DNA of 64,000 bases from Acinetobacter sp. XS-4 (GTDB lineage Bacteria > Pseudomonadota > Gammaproteobacteria > Pseudomonadales > Moraxellaceae). The notes below the pieces were generated by a model that made no database searches, was not told the DNA's origin, and worked only from the letters and a program-made list of their open reading frames with translations. Of the stretch, positions 18,022 to 26,650 are shown piece after piece. The stretch is taken from assembly GCF_023920705.1 (NCBI RefSeq), contig NZ_CP094657.1, forward strand, positions 2,480,001 to 2,544,000, read 5' to 3'. The position numbers and the translations under genes are program-made. How positions within the stretch are numbered: the first letter of the stretch is position 1; every line of letters begins with the position of its first letter.

Positions 18022-18954
18022 ATGGCGAAAAATACAGACAAAGCCCAACTTGCTCTTGGGGACCATGCAGCCCGTCAATTGGCCAATGCAACCAAGACAG
18101 CTCCCCAACTTTCTACGATTACTCCCCGATGGCTGACTCACTTACTTCAATGGCTCCCTGTTGAAGCAGGTATTTATCGCCTAAACCGTGTAAATAATAC
18201 CGATGACATTCAGGTGGCTTGCACTCAGCGTGATGAAGCAACATTACCTCAGACTTTTGTTGATTATGACCCTGAGCCACGCGAATACTTTTTAAATGGT
18301 GTATCAACTGTTTTAGATGTACATACACGTGTTGCTGACCTTTACAGCAGCCCACATGACCAAATTAAAGAACAGCTTCGTTTAACGATTGAAACCATTA
18401 AAGAACGTCAAGAAAGTGAGCTTATCAATAACCCTGAATACGGTTTATTGGCGAGTGTGACAGATGACCAACGTATTTCGACTTTAAATGGCCCACCTAC
18501 TCCAGATGATTTCGATGATTTGCTACGTAAAGTATGGAAAGAACCTGGTTTTTTCCTAGCACATCCTGATGCCATTGCAGCATTTGGCCGTGAATGTACA
18601 CGTCGTGGCGTACCACCTCCAACGGTTAGCTTATTTGGTTCGCAATTCATTACATGGCGCGGTATTCCACTTATTCCATCCAATAAAATTCCTGTAGAAG
18701 ATGGCAAAACTAAAATCTTACTACTTCGTGTTGGTGAAAAGCGTCAAGGTATTGTTGGCTTGTTCCAACCAGGCCTTGCAGGAGAACAGTCACCGGGTCT
18801 TTCAGTACGTTTTATGGGAATTAACCGTAATGCAATTGCGTCGTATCTGATCTCGTTATATTGCTCACTTGCAGTACTCACCGATGATGCGTTGGCAGTA
18901 CTAGATGATGTGGAGGTGGACAAATATCATGACTACCCAGTTAACTACAAGTAA
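18022..18954 (+). CDS. srpI: Family 2A encapsulin shell protein (SrpI-like)
   Basis: 310 residues beginning MAKNTDKAQLALGDHAARQLA and continuing with the N-terminal arm and HK97-type fold of family 2A encapsulins. Recognisable stretches are TITPRWLTHLLQWLPVEAG, GLLASVTDDQRISTLNGPP and PGLAGEQSPGLSVRFMG. Many copies assemble into a protein nanocompartment. No cyclic-nucleotide-binding insertion is seen, which places it in subfamily 2A rather than 2B. The gene is preceded by a 248-bp AT-rich gap and an AAGGAAA ribosome-binding site, so it may have its own promoter. It overlaps the cargo gene by 26 bp, implying coupled translation. Confidence 0.95.
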   Translation: MAKNTDKAQLALGDHAARQLANATKTAPQLSTITPRWLTHLLQWLPVEAGIYRLNRVNNTDDIQVACTQRDEATLPQTFVDYDPEPREYFLNGVSTVLDVHTRVADLYSSPHDQIKEQLRLTIETIKERQESELINNPEYGLLASVTDDQRISTLNGPPTPDDFDDLLRKVWKEPGFFLAHPDAIAAFGRECTRRGVPPPTVSLFGSQFITWRGIPLIPSNKIPVEDGKTKILLLRVGEKRQGIVGLFQPGLAGEQSPGLSVRFMGINRNAIASYLISLYCSLAVLTDDALAVLDDVEVDKYHDYPVNYK

Positions 18955-20881
18955 TCTGCAAGGTAGTCCAACAGGGCCCGAAGTGGTTGGTGTTAATCCA
19001 CCAGCCAACTTCCCCGATGAATCCACGATTGCCCGTCTTGCCAATGAGTTTTTTTCAGCACTACCAAGCTCAGGCAGTTCGGCTTCTCCATCGGGACTTA
19101 ATCTGGACTTACCTGTTGGAGCACCGCCGCACCCACCACAACCAGGTGAACCATTTTCTGCACTCAGTGGTCGTGCGCCTAATATCGCCTTTCAGAAAAG
19201 TCTCAATCCGGAATATCCTGAGCATATTCCAAATTTGCCAGATTACCCTGAACGCCGAATTGTAGCGTCTGCACCTGTGGTTGGTGGTGCGAATTTACCG
19301 CGCCCACCATTTGAACCACATTTGCCACAAGCTGCTCATAGTGAACCCAATGTGCCACGCATTGAACCAAGCGTACCTACTGGTGCAGGTGAATCACCTT
19401 ATTATTTTTTAAATGATTTTTCTGCTCCAAATACAGCAGAACCTTCAGTTAAAGGAGTTGAGGATAATTACTCAGTTGCGCAGTCTTTTCAGTTGCCACA
19501 TGGTGACCAGCTGACATCATTGCTGGCTGAAGATCGTTTTGCAACGAACACGCCTACCCAAAGTTCAGCATTTTACTTTTTAGACTTACCACAAAGTGGA
19601 CAAAGTTATAGCCACTATGAACCGTCACAACCCACCTTTGTAGCAAGTAGTGCGCAACCGCTTGATGTACATGCCATTCGTCGCGATTTTCCAATTTTAC
19701 AGGAACGTGTCAATGGTCGTCCTTTGGTCTGGTTAGACAATGCTGCGACCACACAAAAACCGCAGCGCGTGATTGACCGGATTGCTTATTTTTACCAGCA
19801 TGAAAACTCAAACATTCATCGTGCTGCACATGAGTTAGCAGCTCGTGCGACCGATGCCTATGAGCATGCAAGAAATGTAGTTGCCAGATTTATTGGGGCA
19901 CCCTCTTCTAAAGAAATTATCTTTGTACGAGGAACGACCGAAGGGATTAACCTTATTGCAAAAACATGGGGCGAACAAAATATTGGCGAAGGTGATGAAA
20001 TTATTGTTTCTCACTTGGAACACCATGCCAATATTGTGCCTTGGTATCAACTCACTAAAAAAACTGGAGCGAAATTACGAGTCATTCCTGTCGACGACAC
20101 TGGGCAAATTATTTTAGAAGAGTTGCCAAGACTGATTAATGAGCGCACTAAACTACTTTCGATTACTCAAGTTTCGAATGCTTTAGGTACAGTCACACCT
20201 GTTGCTGAAGTCATTAAAATTGCGCATGCCAAAGGTGTACGTGTTTTAGTTGATGGTGCTCAATCTGTTTCGCACATCCCTACCGATGTTCAGGCCCTTG
20301 ATGCAGACTTTTTTGTGTTCTCTGGACATAAAGTGTTTGGGCCGACGGGTATTGGCGCGGTCTATGCAAAACCAGAGTTGCTAGAAAGCATGCCTGTTTG
20401 GGAAGGTGGAGGTAACATGATTCAAGATGTTACCTTCGAAAAGGTGGTTTACCAACCTGCACCAAACAAGTTTGAAGCTGGAACTGGAAACATTGCCGAT
20501 GCTGTCGGCTTAGGCGCTGCACTTGAATATGTCGAAAGTCTAGGTATTCATAACATTGCTCGCTATGAACATGATCTACTCGAATATGGTCAAAATGCAC
20601 TGAGCAGCGTGTCTGGTTTACGCTTGATCGGAACCGCACATCACAAAGCCAGTGTCATGTCCTTTACCTTACAAGGCTATTCAACTGAACAAGTGGGCAA
20701 AGCTTTAAATCAACATGGTATTGCGGTACGTTCTGGCCACCACTGTGCACAACCAATTTTACGTCGTTTTGGTGTGGAACAGACCGTGCGTCCGTCTTTG
20801 GCTTTTTATAATACAACTGAAGAAATTGATTTATTGGTATCGGTTTTACATCAACTAACGCGTAATAGGCGTACCAGTTAA
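18929..20881 (+). CDS. Encapsulin cargo: cysteine desulfurase with disordered N-terminal domain
   Basis: 650 residues from the ATG at 18929, which has GGAGGTGG at good spacing; the open frame extends to 18905. Residues 1 to about 245 are proline-, serine- and glycine-rich and lack fold signatures. They hold a RLANEFFSALPSSG motif near the start and two repeated aromatic motifs, YYFLNDF and FYFLDLP, likely shell-binding elements. Residues about 246-650 are a SufS-type fold-type I cysteine desulfurase, with the PLP lysine Lys468 in SGHKVFGPTGIG and the catalytic Cys606 in RSGHHCAQP. It releases sulfur from cysteine as a persulfide; in this encapsulin family the sulfur accumulates inside the shell as elemental sulfur. 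Confidence 0.95.
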   Translation: MTTQLTTSNLQGSPTGPEVVGVNPPANFPDESTIARLANEFFSALPSSGSSASPSGLNLDLPVGAPPHPPQPGEPFSALSGRAPNIAFQKSLNPEYPEHIPNLPDYPERRIVASAPVVGGANLPRPPFEPHLPQAAHSEPNVPRIEPSVPTGAGESPYYFLNDFSAPNTAEPSVKGVEDNYSVAQSFQLPHGDQLTSLLAEDRFATNTPTQSSAFYFLDLPQSGQSYSHYEPSQPTFVASSAQPLDVHAIRRDFPILQERVNGRPLVWLDNAATTQKPQRVIDRIAYFYQHENSNIHRAAHELAARATDAYEHARNVVARFIGAPSSKEIIFVRGTTEGINLIAKTWGEQNIGEGDEIIVSHLEHHANIVPWYQLTKKTGAKLRVIPVDDTGQIILEELPRLINERTKLLSITQVSNALGTVTPVAEVIKIAHAKGVRVLVDGAQSVSHIPTDVQALDADFFVFSGHKVFGPTGIGAVYAKPELLESMPVWEGGGNMIQDVTFEKVVYQPAPNKFEAGTGNIADAVGLGAALEYVESLGIHNIARYEHDLLEYGQNALSSVSGLRLIGTAHHKASVMSFTLQGYSTEQVGKALNQHGIAVRSGHHCAQPILRRFGVEQTVRPSLAFYNTTEEIDLLVSVLHQLTRNRRTS

Positions 20882-20893
20882 ATTTATTTTTGC

Positions 20894-20923
20894 AAAAAAG
20901 ACTGCTTTCGAGCGGTCTTTTTT
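20894..20923 (+). terminator. Terminator of the encapsulin operon
   Basis: The arms AAAAAAGAC and GTCTTTTTT flank a short GC-rich inner stem and loop, directly after the cysteine desulfurase stop codon. It is a canonical rho-independent terminator with a long T tract. Confidence 0.9.
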
Positions 20924-21003
20924 ATAATTAATTTGCCATCATTAAAATTCAATTTTTCAATGAGGAAACTATTAAAACTCAAATAGTCCTAGCACTACAT
21001 TTA

Positions 21004-21138
21004 CTCGAGCAAAAGTCGTCTGCAACCTGCGTAGCATCAAAAAGATTCTGTTTCTGTGAAATACTAGTTAAATGAAATAAGTCGACAGGTTTTGCAGATG
21101 ACAATGCTTTTGCTTACTTTGAGCGAAACCAAAGTAAG
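21004..21138 (+). repeat. Intergenic hairpin repeat, copy A (diverged)
   Basis: It begins with CTCGAGC and holds an 88-bp core (21015-21102) bounded by near-inverted ends: GTCGTCTGCAACCTG and CAGGTTTTGCAGATGAC. A second hairpin with arms CTTACTTT and AAAGTAAG follows. Copy B, 294-296 bp downstream, has the same order of parts in the same orientation; copy A is the most diverged. No gene of convincing length lies within it. Confidence 0.75.
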
Positions 21139-21297
21139 TCCAGCCGAAGGCGACTGAAGAAATTAAAACTTTAAGCGATAATACTCTGTCGTGCTATCTA
21201 AGAGCTTGTGAATAGCTTTGGGCTGAACTAAAAGTCATTAGCGGTTATCACGGCGGAGTCTTATTATTTAAAATTCGATTTCTAGGTTAGCCTTCGG

Positions 21298-21434
21298 CTC
21301 GAGCTAAGAGTCATCTACAGCCTGCCCATAATTTATAAAAATAATGTTTTTGCAACATTTCCCGATAAGTGAAAACAGTTAACAGGTTCTGTAGATGAGA
21401 AAGTTTTTTGGTTACTTTTTCCAAAAAAAGTAAC
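21298..21434 (+). repeat. Intergenic hairpin repeat, copy B
   Basis: It begins with CTCGAGC, with an 88-bp core (21311-21398) from TCATCTACAGCCTG to CAGGTTCTGTAGATGA; these ends are inverted complements. It is followed by the hairpin GTTACTTTTT-CC-AAAAAAAGTAAC. It is strongly similar in reverse complement to copy C at 23911-24045. The rest of the 20924-21538 gap holds only further degenerate parts of the same repeat (a CTCCGTCATGCTAATCTAA-like stretch after both A and B) and no gene. Confidence 0.82.
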
Positions 21435-21538
21435 AGAATTAGCTAATTCATTCTGACGCATAAACGGGAAGACTCCGTCATGCTAATCTAAAACTTGCAG
21501 ATGACTTTAACCAGAGGAAATATTAATAGATCTCCAGC

Positions 21539-22177
21539 TTAATTAAACAATCCCCAAATCAATCTCAATGCAATCCCAATTAACAACACCCCCATTACCC
21601 GCTCAAAGTAAACTCCGAACTCCAAAAACCGTTTACGTACAATAGGCTGTGCAAACAGTACACTCACCACCATAAACCAGATGGCATTGACCATACACAT
21701 CCATACCCCATAAAAGACCTGAATTTTCATCGGTGTAGTCGTACTTACAATCGTCGTAAAAATTGCCAGAAAGAAGATAGTGGCTTTGGGGTTTAACGCA
21801 TTGGTGAGAAAACCCATCGTAAAAGATTTAAATAAACTTGGAGTATCACTGTCTGTTTGACCATTAATTTCAATATTGGTATTTGGCTGGCTACGTAAAC
21901 ATTGCCACCCCAAATAAATTAAATAGACTGCTCCTGCTGCTCTAATAAGCGACATGAGCCATTCACTTTGCTGAATCAAAAAACCAATCCCAACCAGTGT
22001 ATAAAACACATGGACTGAAATTCCGACACCAATACCAATCGCGGTCAGACATCCAATTAGGTAACCATAACGCACACTTTGTCTGACCGTAATCACAAAA
22101 TCTGGACCCGGTAAAATCACCGCCATAAAGTGAATGAGTGCTAGCGTTAAAAACTCATGTCCATACAACTGCCACAT
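21539..22177 (-). CDS. LysE-family translocator
   Basis: A 212-residue membrane protein with about six helices. The signature LPGPDFVITVRQSVRYG near residue 23 and LTNALNPKATIFFLAIF in the middle are the two conserved LysE/RhtB motifs. Such proteins export amino acids (threonine, homoserine, cysteine derivatives). Its ATG follows the stop of the alanyl-tRNA editing gene directly, so the two are co-translated. A link with AlaX, perhaps serine or another misacylated amino acid, is an inference. Confidence 0.88.
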   Translation of the reverse strand: MWQLYGHEFLTLALIHFMAVILPGPDFVITVRQSVRYGYLIGCLTAIGIGVGISVHVFYTLVGIGFLIQQSEWLMSLIRAAGAVYLIYLGWQCLRSQPNTNIEINGQTDSDTPSLFKSFTMGFLTNALNPKATIFFLAIFTTIVSTTTPMKIQVFYGVWMCMVNAIWFMVVSVLFAQPIVRKRFLEFGVYFERVMGVLLIGIALRLIWGLFN

Positions 22178-22819
22178 TTATGCAACCCCCTCGGCAACGC
22201 TATAGTTGACACTGAGCTTCCCTTTTTTAAACTGATAAGACTGAATTTCTATAGAACCAATATCTGCTAATGACGTGACATGAGTTCCGCCACAAGGAAA
22301 TGCAGGAAACTCACCAAAACTGATTTCATGAAAGCCATCAGCATGTTGATGAAAATGGGTTGGCAAACCATCTTGAATATAGTGAGAACATTGCTGCTGA
22401 AGAGTTTCACCATCTAACTGTTGGGCCGTATCCAAAGGAATAAACTGAACACGAGCGTCGTTGGGCCAGTGCTGAGCTTTTATAGCTTGCCAGCCAAATA
22501 AATGCATTACATGTGCAATGAGATGCCCAGCCGAATGTAATCGGCTATGATAATGACGTTTCTTTTCATTAACTTGAGCTAATGTGTTTCCTAAATCAAC
22601 GGGGTGTGAGCAGTAATGAATTATTTCACCTTGTTCAATTGCAACGTGAACTACATCTACCTCTGCAATTTTTCCAGTGTCACTAGGTTGACCACCACCT
22701 TGTGGGTGAAACGGTGTTACTGATAAACGCACAGCAAAACGTCCATCTTCTGATGGAATACACGCTAAAACCTCTACCTCAGCACTCAATGTGCCTAATA
22801 AATACAATGCTTGTGTCAT
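22178..22819 (-). CDS. Alanyl-tRNA editing protein, AlaX type
   Basis: 213 residues resembling a free-standing editing domain of alanyl-tRNA synthetase. PFHPQGGGQPSDTG opens the domain; the zinc-binding motifs HSAGH (with HLIAH) and CGGTHV are both intact. AlaX proteins hydrolyse Ser-tRNA(Ala) and Gly-tRNA(Ala) to keep translation accurate. It is directly upstream of, and contiguous with, the LysE gene. A LysR gene starts divergently 90 bp away and may control both. Confidence 0.92.
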   Translation of the reverse strand: MTQALYLLGTLSAEVEVLACIPSEDGRFAVRLSVTPFHPQGGGQPSDTGKIAEVDVVHVAIEQGEIIHYCSHPVDLGNTLAQVNEKKRHYHSRLHSAGHLIAHVMHLFGWQAIKAQHWPNDARVQFIPLDTAQQLDGETLQQQCSHYIQDGLPTHFHQHADGFHEISFGEFPAFPCGGTHVTSLADIGSIEIQSYQFKKGKLSVNYSVAEGVA

Positions 22820-22908
22820 ACTCTTTCATACATACCTTACGATGAAAAGATTGTATTGCGATTTCTTAAACGCGATAATCCAATCAAAATCCAAATAACT
22901 TTTGCCTC

Positions 22909-23844
22909 ATGAGCACAAATCAAAATCTGGGTCTATTAAATGAAATGGCGACCTTCGTTAAGGTAGTCGAGTCAGAAAGTTTTTCTGAAACTGCAAGGCA
23001 GCTTGGTACCACACCTTCTGCTGTTAGTCGTGCGATTGCCCGTTTAGAACGTGCTTTAGGCACCCGCTTACTCTATCGGACTACACGGAAACTTCGTCTG
23101 AGTGAAAGTGGGCAACAGGTCTATCAACGCTGTTTAGATATGGTGAATGCTGCACAAGCAGTTATGGAAAGTTCAGGGCAATTTCATATCGAACCTGAAG
23201 GTATTATTCGCATGAGTGTTCCCAAAGCTGTGGGGCATTTTATGATTCATCCGCATTTACCTGAATTTTTAGAACGCTACCCAAAAATTGATATTCAAAT
23301 GCTTTTAGAAGATCGCTATGTAGACCTCATTGATGATGGAGTTGACCTAGCGCTTCGGATTACAGAGCAACCACCGGGTGGGCTGATGGGAAGAAAGCTC
23401 ATTGATATTGACCATTTGATTTGTGCCACACCTGAGTATTTGGCCAAACATGGCACACCGAACCATCCTCATGATTTAAAGCAGCATGAATGTATTTACT
23501 TGGGCGAACAAGCCAGTGACTCAAAATGGAAATTTCAACAAGGAAATAAATCGATCAGTGTGGCTGTGCGTGGGCGTTATGCTGCAAATCATACGGGTGT
23601 GCGTTTGAGTGCCGCATTACAACATTTAGGTATTGCGAGCTTACCTTACTTTGTTGCACGCCATGCTCTACAACAAGGTAGTTTAGTTCAGGTTCTACCA
23701 GATTGGTATTTTAAAACCTATTATAGTGGTGGGCTGTGGTTACTTTACCCACCGACAAGGCATGTCCCGCCTAAATTGAGTGTATTAATTCAATATTTGG
23801 CAGATAAATTAGCAGCAGAGCCGACTTTATTTAAGTTAAAGTAA
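22909..23844 (+). CDS. LysR-family regulator
   Basis: 311 residues. The helix-turn-helix is SFSETARQLGTTPSAVSRAI (about residues 25-44), followed by the effector-binding domain with GVDLALRITEQPPGG and the LGEQASDSKWKFQQ region of the CrgA/AaeR-like subgroup. It diverges from the alaX-lysE pair and is the best candidate regulator. A copy of the hairpin repeat lies between its end and the ABC transporter genes. Confidence 0.9.
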   Translation: MSTNQNLGLLNEMATFVKVVESESFSETARQLGTTPSAVSRAIARLERALGTRLLYRTTRKLRLSESGQQVYQRCLDMVNAAQAVMESSGQFHIEPEGIIRMSVPKAVGHFMIHPHLPEFLERYPKIDIQMLLEDRYVDLIDDGVDLALRITEQPPGGLMGRKLIDIDHLICATPEYLAKHGTPNHPHDLKQHECIYLGEQASDSKWKFQQGNKSISVAVRGRYAANHTGVRLSAALQHLGIASLPYFVARHALQQGSLVQVLPDWYFKTYYSGGLWLLYPPTRHVPPKLSVLIQYLADKLAAEPTLFKLK

Positions 23845-23910
23845 TATAAATTCAAGGGATTAGCATGATGGAATCCTACCTTTTAACCTCTAAAGCAAAC
23901 AGCTAATTCT

Positions 23911-24045
23911 GTTAATTTTTTGGAAAAAGTAACCAAAAACTTTCTCATCTACAGAACCTGACCACTGTTTACATCTATAAAAAAATATTGCAAAAACATT
24001 ATCTTTATAAATTATGGGCAGGCTGTAGATGAACATTAGCTCAAG
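23911..24045 (-). repeat. Intergenic hairpin repeat, copy C (inverted)
   Basis: The reverse complement of copy B with few differences in the core (23945-24032): TCATCTACAGAACCTG at one end, and a CAGGCTGTAGATGA end at the other. The accompanying GTTAATTTTTTGGAAAAAGTAAC hairpin and a GCTCAAG (for CTCGAGC) edge are also present. B and C thus form an inverted pair around the LysE-AlaX-LysR genes. The remaining bases of the 23845-24076 gap show nothing else. Confidence 0.82.
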
Positions 24046-24076
24046 CAAATCCTATCTAGAGTCCTCTTTATTAGAA

Positions 24077-24943
24077 TTACTCAACCAATAAATCTTTTGG
24101 ATTAATGGTATCGCCATACACTGGTTTTAACGTCTTTTCATAAGCCTGATGAATCACGCCTTCTTTCGCCAGTTTCTCTAAATCTTGGTTCAACCAGTCC
24201 AATAACTCTTTATCACCCTTTTTCACTGCGGGTGCAATTAAGTCCTGCTCACCTAAATTGGTAATGCCAACGGTGTAATTTGGATTTTCTTTAGCCCAAG
24301 CTAAAACCAACAAGTTATCATGTGCAAGTGCAGCACCACGGCCATCTTTTAAAGCATCAAAAGTTTCAGTGTTTTGCTCATATTTTTGCAGTTTAATTTC
24401 AGGATGAGTCTTGGTGAAGAATGAATCAGCCGTCGTACCTTTGTTTACCAATAAAGTTTTATCTTTAAGTTGAGCAACATCGGTAATCGGATGGCTTTTA
24501 GGAGAAACCACACCTAGTGCCACTTTTAAATAAGGTTTAGCAAAATCAACCACTTCCTTACGTCCTGGTGTAACCGTAAAGTTTGCAAAAATAATATCCA
24601 CTTTATTGGCTTTTAAATATTCGACACGGTTAGCCGCTTCAGTTAAAACAAATTCTACTTTGTTTTCATCACCCAGCAGATCCTTGGCGACATGCTTGGC
24701 AATTTCTACATCAAAGCCCTGATTTTTACCTTGAGCATCTAAATATCCAAACGGCGGTTTATCACTAAATACGCCAATTCGTACCACGCCATTCTTTTTA
24801 ATCTGTTCAATACTCGACACAGTTTGTGTGGTATCGGCCGTTTTTTCAGTAGACTGAGTTCCTTTGTCACAGGCAACTAAACCTAAACTCAGCAAAGATG
24901 CAGCCAAAATATGCTTCACGTTTTGAAATGTTAATGTTGTCAT
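24077..24943 (-). CDS. Amino-acid ABC transporter substrate-binding lipoprotein (CjaA-like)
   Basis: 288 residues. The lipobox GLVAC puts the lipid-modified cysteine at Cys25, so the protein is anchored at the cell envelope. The mature part is a family 3 solute-binding protein: GVFSDKPPFGYLDAQGKNQG, FANFTVTPGRKEVVDFAKPY, LVNKGTTADSFF and APAVKKGDKELLDWLN. The pattern is close to my recollection of Campylobacter CjaA, which binds cysteine, rather than the Asp/Glu protein Peb1. It is the last gene of a five-gene importer operon and paralogous to the gene just upstream. Confidence 0.88.
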   Translation of the reverse strand: MTTLTFQNVKHILAASLLSLGLVACDKGTQSTEKTADTTQTVSSIEQIKKNGVVRIGVFSDKPPFGYLDAQGKNQGFDVEIAKHVAKDLLGDENKVEFVLTEAANRVEYLKANKVDIIFANFTVTPGRKEVVDFAKPYLKVALGVVSPKSHPITDVAQLKDKTLLVNKGTTADSFFTKTHPEIKLQKYEQNTETFDALKDGRGAALAHDNLLVLAWAKENPNYTVGITNLGEQDLIAPAVKKGDKELLDWLNQDLEKLAKEGVIHQAYEKTLKPVYGDTINPKDLLVE

Positions 24944-25025
24944 TATTTCACCCTATCGTTCTTGTAAAAGTCTTATTTAAAATCGCAGCGCCTACTTTTA
25001 AACACTGCTCTAGCGATATCGAAAA

Positions 25026-25886
25026 TTATTGGCCTACATCTAAAAACACATTCGGATTGACCGAGTCACCATAAATTGGTTTCAAGGTTTCATCATAAAT
25101 TTTATTAATTTCTCCACTTGTTCTTAGCTGCTTAATTTCAGTATTAAGCCAATTCAATAATTGGGTATTGCCCTTTTTAACTGCTGGTGCAATAAACTCT
25201 TGATCACCAATAGACTGAATGCCTGCTACATAACTTGGGTTCTTCGCGGCCCACGCCAAAGCATAAGTACTATCTTGTGAAATTGCGTCACCACGACCGT
25301 CGGTTAAGGCTTTAAAGGCATCCGAGTTTCTTTCAAACTTAAGTAAATTCACTTTTGGATAATGCTTGGTAAAGTAGGTATCTGAACTTGTGCCTTTATT
25401 TACAATTAAGGTCTTACCTTCTAATTGAGCAATATCTGTAATCGGCTTGGCTTTAGGCGAGACAATACCAAAAGCACCTTTTAAATAAGGCTCAGCAAAA
25501 TCCACAACCTCTTTACGTTCAGGCGTTACTGTAAATGTTGCGAATACCACATCGGCACGGTTTGATTTTAAGAACTCCACCCGATTTGAAGCTTCAGTCA
25601 CAATAAACTCAACTTTCTTTTCATCACCAAGCAAATCTTTGGTCACCCGTTTTGCTAAAGCCACATCAAAGCCCTGATTATTCCCCGCACTGTCTACATA
25701 ACCAAATGGCGGATCATCAGCAAAAACGGCCACTTTTAGAACTCCATTTTTTTTGATTTGTTCTAAAGATTGATCCACTTGAGTATTACTTGCCTGTTCA
25801 GTTGATGGCGTTTTAATACATGCAGTTAATAACACCCCAGCAACGGCAAGACTGCTTAATATTTTTATTGAATTACGTTTAAACAT
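25026..25886 (-). CDS. Second amino-acid ABC substrate-binding lipoprotein (paralogue)
   Basis: 286 residues with lipobox LLTAC (Cys23). It is clearly homologous over its whole length to the product of 24077-24943: VAVFADDPPFGYVDSAGNNQG, FATFTVTPERKEVVDFAEPY, LIVNKGTSSDTYF, IAPAVKKGNTQLLNWLN. Two binding proteins feeding one permease pair broaden the substrate range; differences at ligand-contact positions, for example ALAHDN in the other versus AISQDS here, hint at different ligands. A cysteine or cystine role is suggested by the CjaA-like pattern and by the encapsulin locus nearby. Confidence 0.88.
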   Translation of the reverse strand: MFKRNSIKILSSLAVAGVLLTACIKTPSTEQASNTQVDQSLEQIKKNGVLKVAVFADDPPFGYVDSAGNNQGFDVALAKRVTKDLLGDEKKVEFIVTEASNRVEFLKSNRADVVFATFTVTPERKEVVDFAEPYLKGAFGIVSPKAKPITDIAQLEGKTLIVNKGTSSDTYFTKHYPKVNLLKFERNSDAFKALTDGRGDAISQDSTYALAWAAKNPSYVAGIQSIGDQEFIAPAVKKGNTQLLNWLNTEIKQLRTSGEINKIYDETLKPIYGDSVNPNVFLDVGQ

Positions 25887-25916
25887 TCACTTCCTCATGA
25901 TTCAAATAATAAAAAT

Positions 25917-26648
25917 TTAGTACGACAAAATATTTAAAAAGGCTTTCGCTCGTTCTGTTTTTGGCTGTTCAAAAAATTCTTCTGGTGATGCCTGTTCAAT
26001 AATCTTGCCCTTATCCATAAAAATAATGCGGTCAGCAACCTTGCGAGCAAAGGACATCTCATGTGTCACAATCAGCATGGTCATTCCTTCATTCGCTAAC
26101 TTGAGTACTACATCGAGCACTTCCCTGACCATTTCTGGGTCAAGCGCAGCGGTAATTTCATCAAGTAAAATGACTTTAGGTTGCATAACCAATGAACGCA
26201 CAATAGCAATACGCTGTTTTTGTCCACCAGAAAGTTGTCGTGGGTAATCAAGTTTTCGCTCAAACAACCCCACTCGCTTTAACAACTCATCAGCTACTTG
26301 TTCAGCTTCATCACGGTGGCGTTTTTGTACTTTGAGTGGCCCAAGCAAAATGTTGTCAATGACATTCATATGCCCAAACAGCTCATAGTTCTGAAAAACC
26401 ATACCAATTTTTTGACGAGCATTAGTCCAGTCCACATCTTTACCGAGCACACCTGAACCAGTTAAACGAATCTCACCACCCTGAATTGGCTCTAATCCAT
26501 TAATACAGCGCAGTAAGGTACTTTTACCGCAACCTGATGGACCTAAAATAACAACCACCTCTCCTTGTTCTACATCCAGATCAATGCCCTGTAAAATATG
26601 ACTTTGTGCAAATGATTTCTGTAATTGTTGTATCGATAACAAAGGCAT
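25917..26648 (-). CDS. Amino-acid ABC transporter ATP-binding protein
   Basis: 243 residues from the ATG at 26648 (GGAGTAATT before it); the longer frame to 26741 would overlap the upstream permease gene and is rejected. Walker [10 protein letters not shown] is at residues 36-44, the ABC signature [11 protein letters not shown] in the middle, and Walker B with the catalytic glutamate in [12 protein letters not shown]. It is the cytoplasmic ATPase of the polar amino-acid importer formed with the two permeases and two lipoproteins around it. Confidence 0.93.
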   Translation of the reverse strand: MPLLSIQQLQKSFAQSHILQGIDLDVEQGEVVVILGPSGCGKSTLLRCINGLEPIQGGEIRLTGSGVLGKDVDWTNARQKIGMVFQNYELFGHMNVIDNILLGPLKVQKRHRDEAEQVADELLKRVGLFERKLDYPRQLSGGQKQRIAIVRSLVMQPKVILLDEITAALDPEMVREVLDVVLKLANEGMTMLIVTHEMSFARKVADRIIFMDKGKIIEQASPEEFFEQPKTERAKAFLNILSY

Positions 26649-26650
26649 AA

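Noticed and set aside
21004..24045. Insertion sequence or transposon
   Set aside because: There is no transposase reading frame, and each copy is only about 135 bp; it is treated as an intergenic repeat.
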